From Actinomycetes bacterium (GTDB taxonomy: Bacteria; Actinomycetota; Actinomycetes; Actinomycetales; Microbacteriaceae), in assembly GCA_023386675.1 (NCBI GenBank), contig JAEWJG010000077.1, positions 1 to 5,947 on the forward strand: a DNA stretch of 5,947 nt, written 5' to 3'. The position numbers and the translations under genes were made by a program. Each line of letters starts with the position of its first letter. Within the stretch, counting starts at the first letter, position 1. This document shows, in pieces, positions 1-5,445 of the stretch. Below the pieces are notes generated by a model. It ran no database searches. It was not told the DNA's origin and was given only the letters and a program-made list of their open reading frames with translations.

Positions 1-49
1 CGCGGTAGGTGAGGTCGAGGGCCGGATTCGGCGTGACGGTGAGGATCAC
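1..49 (-). CDS. PfkB-family hexose kinase (1-phosphofructokinase / tagatose-6-phosphate kinase type), N-terminal fragment
   Basis: Reading leftwards from a GTG at 49, the first 16 codons translate as (M)ILTVTPNPALDLTYR before the window ends. The TVTxNPAxD opening is the hallmark N-terminus of the FruK/LacC branch of the PfkB family, which phosphorylates fructose 1-phosphate or tagatose 6-phosphate to a bisphosphate for aldolase cleavage; other PfkB members such as ribokinase do not start this way. The GTG overlaps the TGA of the upstream ROK gene in a GTGA, so translation is probably coupled; no Shine-Dalgarno sequence is visible before it. Following a SIS isomerase and a ROK kinase, a tagatose-6-phosphate kinase role is attractive, but fructose-1-phosphate kinase cannot be excluded from 16 residues. 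The ATP site and catalytic Asp lie outside the window. Confidence 0.8.
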   Translation of the reverse strand, partial: MILTVTPNPALDLTYR

Positions 50-1011
50 GGCGCGACCGCCAGCAGGTCCCGTGCGCGCAGGGCCGCGCCGATGAGGCCC
101 GCGTTCTCGCCGATGCTCGCCGGAAGCAGCACCGGCCGGCGGTGGAAGGTGAGGATAGCGTCCAGCTTCTCCGCGAGCGGCCCGAACAGCGCGGGGCCGG
201 CCTGTGCGAGTCCGCCGCCGATGACGATCGCCTCCGGAGCGAGCAGCGCCACCGTGTGCGAGAGGTCGAGCGCCAGCGCATCCAGTGCCGAGTCCCACAC
301 CTGGCGCGCCACCGGATCGCCGGCGCCGGCCAGCTCCAGGACCTCGCGGGCGCCGGGGACCGTCGCACCGGCGAGCGCGTTGTACCGCCGCGCGATCGCG
401 GCTGCGGAGGCCACGGCCTCCAGGCAGCCCACACCGCCGCAGGCGCACACGGGTCCGTCGGCGACGCGGGAGTGACCCATCTCGCCGGCCATGCCGCCGC
501 CGGTGTAGAGGCGGCCGTCCACGAAGATCGCGCCCGCGATCCCCGTCCCGATCGCCATCACGACCACGTCCCGGTAGGGCGCGGCCGCGCCGAGCCGGTG
601 CTCCGCCTCACCCGCGCCGCGCACGTCGTGGCTGAACGAGACCGGCAGGGCCAGCGCCTCCTCCGCCCGCGAGCGGAACGGGAAGTCGCGCCAGCCCAGG
701 TTCTCGGCAAACACACCGACCCCGGCTGCATCGTCCACGTGCCCGGGCACGAGCAGCCCTGCGGCCTGCGGCACGACAGCCGGATACTCGGCGGCGAACC
801 GCGCGGCCAGCTCGGCCGCCGCCGCGACGACGGCCTCCCCGGTCGCCGCGCCCGCGTGCGGTGTCGGGACGCGCACCACCGAGACGAGACGCCCGTCGGC
901 ATCCACCAGCGCCGCCTTCATGTCCGTTCCGCCGACGTCGAACGCCAGCACCGGCGCACCGCTCCCGAGCGGGGCGGCGGCCGGTGCCTGCGGGTCCACG
1001 GCGGTCGTCAC
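46..1011 (-). CDS. ROK-family sugar kinase
   Basis: Encodes 321 residues, the usual ROK length of about 300-320 plus an N-terminal extension of roughly 20 Ala/Pro-rich residues. Visible motifs in order: phosphate-binding DVGGTDMK (25-32); a catalytic-base region SHDVRGAGEAE (127-137) with D129 as probable catalytic Asp, where many relatives have ND and this one has HD; GTGIAGAI (155-162); EMGH (177-180) with the sugar-contacting Glu and zinc-ligand His; and the ROK zinc motif CACGGVGCLE (189-198) supplying C189, C191 and C196. There is no N-terminal helix-turn-helix, so it is an enzyme rather than a NagC/XylR-type repressor. It would phosphorylate a hexose or N-acetylhexosamine at O6 in the cytoplasm. 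The start is GTG at 1011, overlapping the SIS stop as GTGA; an in-frame GTG at codon 21 is a less likely alternative. No good ribosome-binding site is seen, which fits translational coupling. Specificity (GlcNAc, GalNAc, ManNAc or glucose) is not readable here. Confidence 0.93.
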   Translation of the reverse strand: MTTAVDPQAPAAAPLGSGAPVLAFDVGGTDMKAALVDADGRLVSVVRVPTPHAGAATGEAVVAAAAELAARFAAEYPAVVPQAAGLLVPGHVDDAAGVGVFAENLGWRDFPFRSRAEEALALPVSFSHDVRGAGEAEHRLGAAAPYRDVVVMAIGTGIAGAIFVDGRLYTGGGMAGEMGHSRVADGPVCACGGVGCLEAVASAAAIARRYNALAGATVPGAREVLELAGAGDPVARQVWDSALDALALDLSHTVALLAPEAIVIGGGLAQAGPALFGPLAEKLDAILTFHRRPVLLPASIGENAGLIGAALRARDLLAVAP

Positions 1012-1919
1012 GAGGGGAGGATGACCGAGCGGGTGAGGTTGCGGGGGCTGTCGGGGTCCAGGCCGAAGCGGCGGGCGCGGGCCAGGGCGACGCGCTGAGC
1101 GCGGACCAGGTCGGCCATGCCGTCGATCGGCCGGTCCTCGAAGCGGGCGCCGGTGACGGCGAGGTCGCCGGAGAGGCCGGCCGGAGACTCGCCGAGCATC
1201 CAGGTCACGCGGCCGGGAGCGGCGATCGAGATGGGGCCGTGGCGGTACTCCTTGGCGGGGTACGACTCGGTCCACGACTGCGATGCCTCGCGCATCTTGA
1301 GCGCCGCCTCGTGCGCGAGCCCGATCGTCCATCCGGCGCCGAGGAACGCATACTGCTCTGCGCCGACGAGCTCGTCGTCCAGCTCCTCCTCGATCGCGGC
1401 CGCGGCCTGGTCGATCGCGGGGGCGAGGTCGTGCCCCAGGGAGGCGCGGACCAGCGCGAGGGCGGTCGTCGCGAAGCGCGTCTGCACCACCGACTGCTCG
1501 TCGGCGAAGGGGAGCCGGATGGCGGTGTCCACCAGGTCGACCAGCGGCGTCTCCGGGTCGCCGACGATGCCGACCGTGCGGGCGCGGACGCCGGCCGTGC
1601 GCACCGCATCCAGCAGCTCCAGCACCTCGGTCGTCGTCCCCGAGCGGGTGATCGCGACGATCGCGTCGTAATCTCGCGACAGCACGGGCGCCTCGGATGC
1701 GGCGAACGCGTCCGTCACACCGTGCCCGGCGCTCTCCCGCAGCGTCGCGTACGCCTGCGCCATGAACCACGACGTCCCGCAGCCGACGACGGCGATGCGC
1801 TCGCCGGCGGCCGGCAGCAGCGCCTGCTCCTCGCGGAGCCCGGCGGCGGTCGCCCAGGTCTCGGGCTGCGAGCGCAGCTCGGCCTCCATGTGGGCCCCTC
1901 CGGGGGATGCGTGCGTCAC
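1008..1919 (-). CDS. SIS-domain phosphosugar isomerase/deaminase (GlmS isomerase-like; AgaS or NagB-II type role)
   Basis: A 303-residue protein with tandem SIS folds and no glutaminase domain. It matches the GlmS isomerase half: an N-terminal GAHMEAELRSQP segment (8-19) like the HYMxKEIxEQP of GlmS, first-SIS phosphate loop GCGTS (46-50), SGTTTE (93-98), the catalytic block with K208, E211 and H227 ending in YRHGP (225-229), and the C-terminal tail DSPRNLTRS (290-298). K208, E211 and H227 correspond to E. coli GlmS Lys485, Glu488 and His504. The tail Lys603 of GlmS is Arg297 here. Without a glutaminase domain it probably works in the catabolic direction, releasing ammonia from an aminosugar 6-phosphate and giving a ketose 6-phosphate. 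It is the first gene of the minus-strand operon. The GTG at 1919 is preferred because AGGAG precedes it by 6 nt and it retains the conserved HM segment; the ATG at 1889, which also has a GGAGG, is the alternative. Fructosamine-type deglycase is another possibility. Confidence 0.9.
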   Translation of the reverse strand: MTHASPGGAHMEAELRSQPETWATAAGLREEQALLPAAGERIAVVGCGTSWFMAQAYATLRESAGHGVTDAFAASEAPVLSRDYDAIVAITRSGTTTEVLELLDAVRTAGVRARTVGIVGDPETPLVDLVDTAIRLPFADEQSVVQTRFATTALALVRASLGHDLAPAIDQAAAAIEEELDDELVGAEQYAFLGAGWTIGLAHEAALKMREASQSWTESYPAKEYRHGPISIAAPGRVTWMLGESPAGLSGDLAVTGARFEDRPIDGMADLVRAQRVALARARRFGLDPDSPRNLTRSVILPS

Positions 1920-1925
1920 TGATCG

Positions 1926-1930
1926 CTCCT
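1926..1930 (-). promoter_or_regulatory. Ribosome binding site for the SIS gene (GTG start)
   Basis: On the minus strand AGGAG lies 6 nt before the GTG at 1919. A second purine-rich GGAGGGG (1901-1895) lies 5 nt before the internal ATG at 1889, so initiation at either or both sites is possible. Conservation of the residues between them with GlmS favours the upstream GTG. Confidence 0.55.
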
Positions 1931-1937
1931 GTTCTAT

Positions 1938-1996
1938 CGATTGGCACTAATGATTGCTGATGATCGATCGCTATGTCTAGTGATCATGTTCAATCG
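1938..1996. promoter_or_regulatory. Nested inverted repeats, possible operator of the catabolic operon
   Basis: CGATTG (1938-1943) pairs with CAATCG (1991-1996) and CACTA (1945-1949) pairs with TAGTG (1978-1982). Both pairs are roughly centred on the palindrome GATCGATC (1962-1969). The block is markedly AT-richer than the surrounding genes and lies directly upstream of the SIS gene, where its promoter and operator are expected. The arms are short and spacing left and right is unequal, so chance cannot be excluded. No regulator gene is in the window to match it with. Confidence 0.3.
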
Positions 1997-2030
1997 TTTC
2001 TCGCAGCGAATGGCGGGAATCCGCGGACCG

Positions 2031-2049
2031 GTGTAAACGCTGTGTAACG
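2031..2049. promoter_or_regulatory. GTGTAA(A)CG direct repeat, candidate regulator-binding site
   Basis: GTGTAAACG (2031-2039) and GTGTAACG (2042-2049) stand 11 nt apart start to start, about one helical turn, and end 16 nt before the -35 element of the transporter promoter candidate. The left copy resembles one half of a LacI/GalR-type TGTAAACG operator, but the second half is a direct rather than inverted copy. Binding of an activator or a shared divergent regulator is inference. Confidence 0.3.
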
Positions 2050-2065
2050 ATCTCGCGCTTTGTTC

Positions 2066-2094
2066 TTGACGGGAGCGGCCGCACACGTCATGCT
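2066..2094 (+). promoter_or_regulatory. Candidate sigma-70-type promoter of the ABC transporter operon
   Basis: TTGACG (2066-2071) matches five of six bases of the -35 consensus and is followed after 17 bp by CATGCT (2089-2094), which keeps the key A2 and T6 of the -10 box. Transcription would begin near 2101, giving a 5' leader of about 125 nt before the solute-binding protein gene. The -10 is weak, so the start point is provisional. Confidence 0.42.
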
Positions 2095-2118
2095 TTCGAG
2101 CATCCATTGAGCGCAAGT

Positions 2119-2139
2119 GCTTGTTTCAAGCAGAAACAA
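2119..2139 (+). promoter_or_regulatory. Perfect inverted repeat in the transporter leader (operator or mRNA hairpin)
   Basis: TTGTTTC (2121-2127), a 5-nt spacer AAGCA and GAAACAA (2133-2139) form a perfect 7-bp inverted repeat. It overlaps a second palindrome, GCTTG-TTT-CAAGC (2119-2131), and a third, CAAG-TG-CTTG (2114-2123), so alternative pairings exist. It sits about 20-40 nt after the predicted transcription start, a usual place for a repressor operator, and would also fold as a short RNA hairpin. There is no T-run after it, so it is not a terminator. Confidence 0.4.
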
Positions 2140-2216
2140 ATCACTAAGCATCAACAGCTACGCATCGTCGCGCAGGCACCATCGGCAGTGACGGTTCGTG
2201 TTTCCCTTCGAGAAGT

Positions 2217-2221
2217 GAGGA
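2217..2221 (+). promoter_or_regulatory. Ribosome binding site of the solute-binding protein gene
   Basis: GAGGA lies 5 nt before the ATG at 2227. It fixes the start at the Met that begins a perfect lipoprotein signal peptide, rather than at an in-frame codon 40 residues upstream. Confidence 0.75.
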
Positions 2222-2226
2222 AGTCA

Positions 2227-3468
2227 ATGAAGAAGTCACTGCGGTGGGGAGCGGCGGTCGCGACAGCGGCGGTCGCCACCATGACGCTCGCCTCCTGCGG
2301 CTTCAGCGGCGGGTCGGGAGGCTCGTCCGGCGGGGCGCAATCGCTCGACCTGATGGTGGCGAGCTACTCGGACAACACCAAGGCCGAGTGGCAGCAGATC
2401 ATCAAGGACTTCGAGGCCAAGAACTCCGACATCAAGGTCAACCTCGACGTCGAGTCCTGGACCGACATCAACAACGTCATCAAGACGCGCATCCAGGCGC
2501 AGAAGCAGCCCGACATCCTGAACATCGACGCGTTCGCCGGCTTCGCCGCCGACGACCTGCTCTACCCGGCCAAGGACATCGTCTCGTCCTCGACGCTGAA
2601 CGACTTCCAGCCCGCCTTCAACAAGAACGCGAGCATCGACGGGACCCAGTACGGCCTGCCGTTCATCGCCTCGGCGCGTGCGCTGTTCTACAACAAGGAC
2701 GACTTCTCCAAGGCCGGGATCTCGGCGCCGCCGAAGACCTGGGCCGAGTTCGAGGAGGACGCGGGCAAGCTCAAGGCCGCCGGCGTCACCCCGTACGGCA
2801 TGCCGCTCGGCAGCGAGGAGGCGCAGGCCGAGACCGCGATCTGGTTCTACGGCGCGGGCGGCGGCTACGGCGACCCGAAGAAGCTGACCATCGACAGCCC
2901 GGAGAACGTCGCGGGCGCGACCGAGATGCAGAAGATCATCAACCAGGGCTACACCGAGCCGAACCCCGGTTCGACGAACCGCACTCCGCTGCTGAACGTC
3001 TTCATCCAGGGCCAGCTCGGCATGCAGGTCGGCCTGCCGCCGACAGTCGGCCAGATCAAGGACAAGAACCCGTCGCTGAAGTACGGCATCGCGCCGATCC
3101 CGACGAAGGACGGCTCGCCGTTCACGCTGGGCGTCGCGGACCACCTGATGGCGTTCAAGAACAAGACCGACAAGACCGCCTCGATCAAGAAGTTCCTCGA
3201 CTACTTCTACTCGAAGGACGTCTACACCAAGTGGGTCAAGGCGGAGGGCTTCCTGCCCACCACCAAGTCCGGCGCGGACGTGATGGGCTCGGACGAGACC
3301 ATCAAGCCGTTCCTCGACCTGCTGCCGAACGCGAAGTTCTACCCGTCCACCAACCCGAACTGGTCGGCCGCGCAGGGCGCGATCCAGGCCCAGATCGGTC
3401 AGCTGGGTCAGGGCGCCAAGCCCGAAGACCTGCTGAAGTCGATCCAGGCGAAGGCCGACGGCCAGTAA
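2227..3468 (+). CDS. Sugar ABC transporter solute-binding lipoprotein (family 1, CUT1 type)
   Basis: A 413-residue extracytoplasmic sugar receptor. Residues 1-24 form a lipoprotein signal: basic MKKSLRW, a hydrophobic stretch, and the lipobox LASC with C24 as lipidation site. A flexible Gly/Ser linker (25-38) tethers the two-lobed domain. Family 1 landmarks follow: PDILNIDAF (95-103), YGLPF (142-146), the signature ALFYNKDDFSKAGI (152-165) with PPKTWAEFE (168-176), FIQGQLGMQVGLP (259-271), GIAPIP (287-292), KKFLDYFYS (321-329) and GFLPTTKSG (341-349). Length is typical. It is the first gene of the transporter operon, 21 nt upstream of the MalF-type permease, and is divergent from the catabolic genes, so its ligand is probably the amino sugar or oligosaccharide they consume. 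Ligand identity cannot be read from the sequence. Confidence 0.95.
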   Translation: MKKSLRWGAAVATAAVATMTLASCGFSGGSGGSSGGAQSLDLMVASYSDNTKAEWQQIIKDFEAKNSDIKVNLDVESWTDINNVIKTRIQAQKQPDILNIDAFAGFAADDLLYPAKDIVSSSTLNDFQPAFNKNASIDGTQYGLPFIASARALFYNKDDFSKAGISAPPKTWAEFEEDAGKLKAAGVTPYGMPLGSEEAQAETAIWFYGAGGGYGDPKKLTIDSPENVAGATEMQKIINQGYTEPNPGSTNRTPLLNVFIQGQLGMQVGLPPTVGQIKDKNPSLKYGIAPIPTKDGSPFTLGVADHLMAFKNKTDKTASIKKFLDYFYSKDVYTKWVKAEGFLPTTKSGADVMGSDETIKPFLDLLPNAKFYPSTNPNWSAAQGAIQAQIGQLGQGAKPEDLLKSIQAKADGQ

Positions 3469-3489
3469 GCCGGGAGCCTCGACCCACGC

Positions 3490-4446
3490 ATGACCAGCAC
3501 TGCTGAAGCGACCCGCGCGGGGGCGGCCACCGGCCGTCCCCGCCGCGGGGCGTCACCCAAGCCCCGCGGCGGAGCATCCGACCTGTGGCACGCCGTGCCG
3601 TGGACGCTGCCCGCCCTCATCCTGATCTTCGGCGTCGTCCTGTTCCCCGCCGGCTACATGATCTACAACTCCACCCGGAAGATCTCGCTCGCCGGCGTGG
3701 ACCACGGATCGGTCGGCCTGCAGAACTACGTCTCCGTGCTCTCGCGCCCGGAGCTCCCGGGCATCCTGATCAACACGCTGGTCTGGGTGGTCTCGGTCGT
3801 CGTGATCACCGTGGTGGTCTCGCTCGCGCTTGCGCAGTTCCTCGACAAGAACTTCCCCGGCCGGCGCTGGGTGCGGATGGCGATCATCGTGCCATGGGCG
3901 GCGAGCGTGGTCATGACCACGACCGTGTTCGTCTACGGCCTCGACCCCTTCTACGGGATCATCAACAAGTTCCTGGTCGACATCCACCTGCTCGCAGAGC
4001 CGTTCGGCTTCACCAAGGAGCCGGTGCCCGCGTTCATCTCGTCGATCGGCATCGCGGTGTTCGTGTCGCTGCCGTTCACGACGTACACGATCCTGGCCGG
4101 CCTCGCCGGCATCCCGGGCGACATGCTCGAGGCGGCGAAGGTGGACGGTGCCAGCGCGTTCCGCTCCTACTTCAGCGTCACCCTGCCCAACCTGCGCAAC
4201 GCGATCGCCCTGGCCACGCTGATCAACATCATCAACGTGTTCAACTCGCTGCCCATCCTGAAGCTGATGACCGGATCCATCCCCGGGTACAAGGCGGACA
4301 CGACCACCACCTACGTGTTCAAGCTGCTGCAGAACGAGCAGCGGATCGACCTGTCGAGCGCGCTCAGCGTGATCAACTTCCTGATCGTGCTCGTCGTCGT
4401 CGGCCTCTACCTATGGATCGTGAAGCCGATGAAGGAGGTCTCGTGA
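3490..4446 (+). CDS. Sugar ABC transporter permease, MalF-type
   Basis: A 318-residue integral membrane subunit of a CUT1 importer. A basic, Arg/Pro-rich cytoplasmic N-terminus (1-36) is followed by about six hydrophobic segments near 38-59, 93-117, 129-149, 181-205, 236-256 and 291-311. The ATPase-docking EAA loop is clear: EAAKVDGA (214-221) continuing to TLPNL (231-235). MalF-type assignment rests on gene order (first permease) and on the extra loop after the first membrane segment. It starts 21 nt after the solute-binding protein stop. The ATG at 3490 has only a distant GGGAG, so its ribosome site is poor and expression may depend on readthrough of the upstream gene. It partners the next permease; no ATPase gene is present in the window. 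Confidence 0.95.
   Translation: MTSTAEATRAGAATGRPRRGASPKPRGGASDLWHAVPWTLPALILIFGVVLFPAGYMIYNSTRKISLAGVDHGSVGLQNYVSVLSRPELPGILINTLVWVVSVVVITVVVSLALAQFLDKNFPGRRWVRMAIIVPWAASVVMTTTVFVYGLDPFYGIINKFLVDIHLLAEPFGFTKEPVPAFISSIGIAVFVSLPFTTYTILAGLAGIPGDMLEAAKVDGASAFRSYFSVTLPNLRNAIALATLINIINVFNSLPILKLMTGSIPGYKADTTTTYVFKLLQNEQRIDLSSALSVINFLIVLVVVGLYLWIVKPMKEVS
4432..4438 (+). promoter_or_regulatory. Strong ribosome binding site of the second permease
   Basis: AAGGAGG lies inside the last codons of the first permease, 4 nt before the GTG at 4443. It is the best Shine-Dalgarno match in the window and supports the overlapping GTG start. Confidence 0.8.
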
Positions 4447-5339
4447 CCGCCCCCGTCCCCGTCGCGCTCGCCGGAGCGCCGACCGCCCGCCGCCGCCGTC
4501 CGCGCGGTGCGGGGTCGCCGTGGCGCACCGTCGTCAAGGTCATCGCCGGAATCGTCATCGCGCTGGTCTTCATCGCGCCGTACCTGATCATGCTGATCGG
4601 CTCGTTCAAGAGCCGGAACAACATCCTCGCGGTGCCGCCGACCTACCTGCCCGAGCAGTGGCATCCCGAGAACTACCTCACGATGTGGTCGACGCCTGAG
4701 ACGCCGCTGCCGTACAACCTCATCTCGACCATCGTGATCGCTGTGTTCGCGACGGCGCTCGTGCTGGTCGTCTGCGTGCCGGCGGCGTACTACACGGCCC
4801 GCTTCCGGTTCCCGGGGCGCGGGATCTTCCTGTTCCTCGTGATCGTCACCCAGATGCTCCAGCCGACCGTGCTCGCCACCGGCCTGTTCAAGGAGATGGT
4901 GGCGCTCGGGATCAACGACACCTGGCTGGCCATGATCCTGGTGAACGCCGCGTTCAACCTGGCGTTCGCGATCTGGATCATGCACAGCTTCTTCTCCGGC
5001 GTACCGAAGGAGGTCGACGAGGCCGCACAGCTCGACGGCGCAGGCAAGTGGACCGTCCTCTTCCGGGTTCAGCTTCCGCTCGTCTGGCCGGGGATCGTGA
5101 CGGCGATCATCTACACGTTCGTCGCATCCTGGAATGAGTTCGCGGCCTCTCTGGTGATCCTGTCGACGGACGCGAACCAGCCGCTGTCGGTGGCGCTCAC
5201 CAAGTTCGTGGGCCAGTACGACGCTGCATGGCAGTACGTCTTCGCGGTGTCGGTGGTGGCGGTCATCCCTGTGGTGATCCTGTTCATGCTCATCGAGAAG
5301 CGGCTCGTGGGCGGGCTGACGGCGGGGAGTGTGAAGTAG
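4443..5339 (+). CDS. Sugar ABC transporter permease, MalG-type
   Basis: A 298-residue membrane subunit forming the translocation heterodimer with the preceding permease. The Arg-rich N-terminus (15-28) precedes hydrophobic segments near 31-54, 92-117, 128-149, 160-184, 215-238 and 264-284. The EAA motif is DEAAQLDGAG (192-201) followed by QLPL (210-213), and the SWNEF motif (229-233) is typical of MalG-type subunits. Translation starts at GTG 4443, overlapping the previous stop as GTGA with AAGGAGG just upstream, so the two permeases are translationally coupled and probably made in equal amounts. It ends the transporter operon; a strong terminator follows about 60 nt later. The nucleotide-binding subunit must come from elsewhere, as in actinobacteria that share one MsiK-like ATPase among importers. 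Confidence 0.95.
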   Translation: MTAPVPVALAGAPTARRRRPRGAGSPWRTVVKVIAGIVIALVFIAPYLIMLIGSFKSRNNILAVPPTYLPEQWHPENYLTMWSTPETPLPYNLISTIVIAVFATALVLVVCVPAAYYTARFRFPGRGIFLFLVIVTQMLQPTVLATGLFKEMVALGINDTWLAMILVNAAFNLAFAIWIMHSFFSGVPKEVDEAAQLDGAGKWTVLFRVQLPLVWPGIVTAIIYTFVASWNEFAASLVILSTDANQPLSVALTKFVGQYDAAWQYVFAVSVVAVIPVVILFMLIEKRLVGGLTAGSVK

Positions 5340-5366
5340 CGGAGACGCTGCAGCGGCCTTCGCACC

Positions 5367-5383
5367 GCTAATGCATGCATAGC
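5367..5383. repeat. Short palindrome GCT(A)ATGCATGCATAGC
   Basis: ATGCATGCAT (5371-5380) is a perfect 10-bp palindrome flanked by GCT and AGC, with one unpaired A. It lies between the permease stop and the terminator. It has no T-run and no evident function. It may be a minor hairpin at the mRNA end or chance. Confidence 0.3.
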
Positions 5384-5401
5384 AGGCGCAATCGGCGTCA
5401 T

Positions 5402-5445
5402 GACCCACACCATCCCTCGTCTGGGATGGTGTGGGTCTCTTTTTT
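5402..5445 (+). terminator. Rho-independent terminator of the ABC transporter operon
   Basis: GACCCACACCATCCC (5402-5416) pairs perfectly over 15 bp with 5423-5437 around a TCGTCT loop, and is followed by TCTTTTTT ending at 5445. The stem is GC-rich and the T-run exceptional for this GC background. No matching A-run precedes the stem, so it acts on the plus strand only. It lies 62 nt after the second permease. Its right arm contains the preferred GTG start of the next gene. Confidence 0.93.

Larger units (their letters stand above)
1920..2226. other. Divergent intergenic control region
   Basis: 307 bp separate the start of the minus-strand catabolic operon from the plus-strand ABC transporter operon. 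GC content drops relative to the flanking genes, especially in 1930-2000. No convincing small gene is seen: the open frame that extends upstream of the solute-binding protein to 2107 lacks a ribosome site and would place 40 residues ahead of a perfect lipoprotein signal, so it is read as leader. The region contains nested inverted repeats (1938-1996), a direct repeat (2031-2049), a plus-strand promoter candidate (2066-2094) and a perfect inverted repeat (2121-2139), each listed separately. A minus-strand -35-like TTGAAC occurs at 1993-1988, but I find no good -10 at the right spacing, so that promoter is left unassigned. Confidence 0.8.

Noticed and set aside
1012..1947. Apparent extension of the ROK reading frame upstream to 1947, giving a 633-residue fusion
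   Set aside because: The extra residues are an Arg/Pro/Gly-rich out-of-frame reading of the SIS gene, which has clear catalytic motifs in its own frame. The ROK domain starts at the GTGA overlap.
2107..2226. 40-residue N-terminal extension of the solute-binding protein
   Set aside because: No ribosome site ahead of it, and it would bury the lipoprotein signal peptide. GAGGA before the ATG at 2227 sets the start.
2236..3144. Long minus-strand open frame of 302 codons opposite the solute-binding protein gene
   Set aside because: Its composition (Arg/Val/Leu/Asp-rich, no domain) is that of an antisense shadow in GC-rich DNA, and the plus-strand gene is well supported.
2244..3506. 420-codon plus-strand frame overlapping the solute-binding protein
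   Set aside because: It is a frame-shifted, Arg/Gly/Asp-rich reading without motifs. The other frame carries a lipobox and the full family signature.
5402..5437. Inverted repeat considered as a mobile-element end or CRISPR-like repeat
   Set aside because: It occurs once, has a short loop and a T-run directly after the stem, and has no neighbouring transposase or spaced copies. Terminator is the simpler reading.
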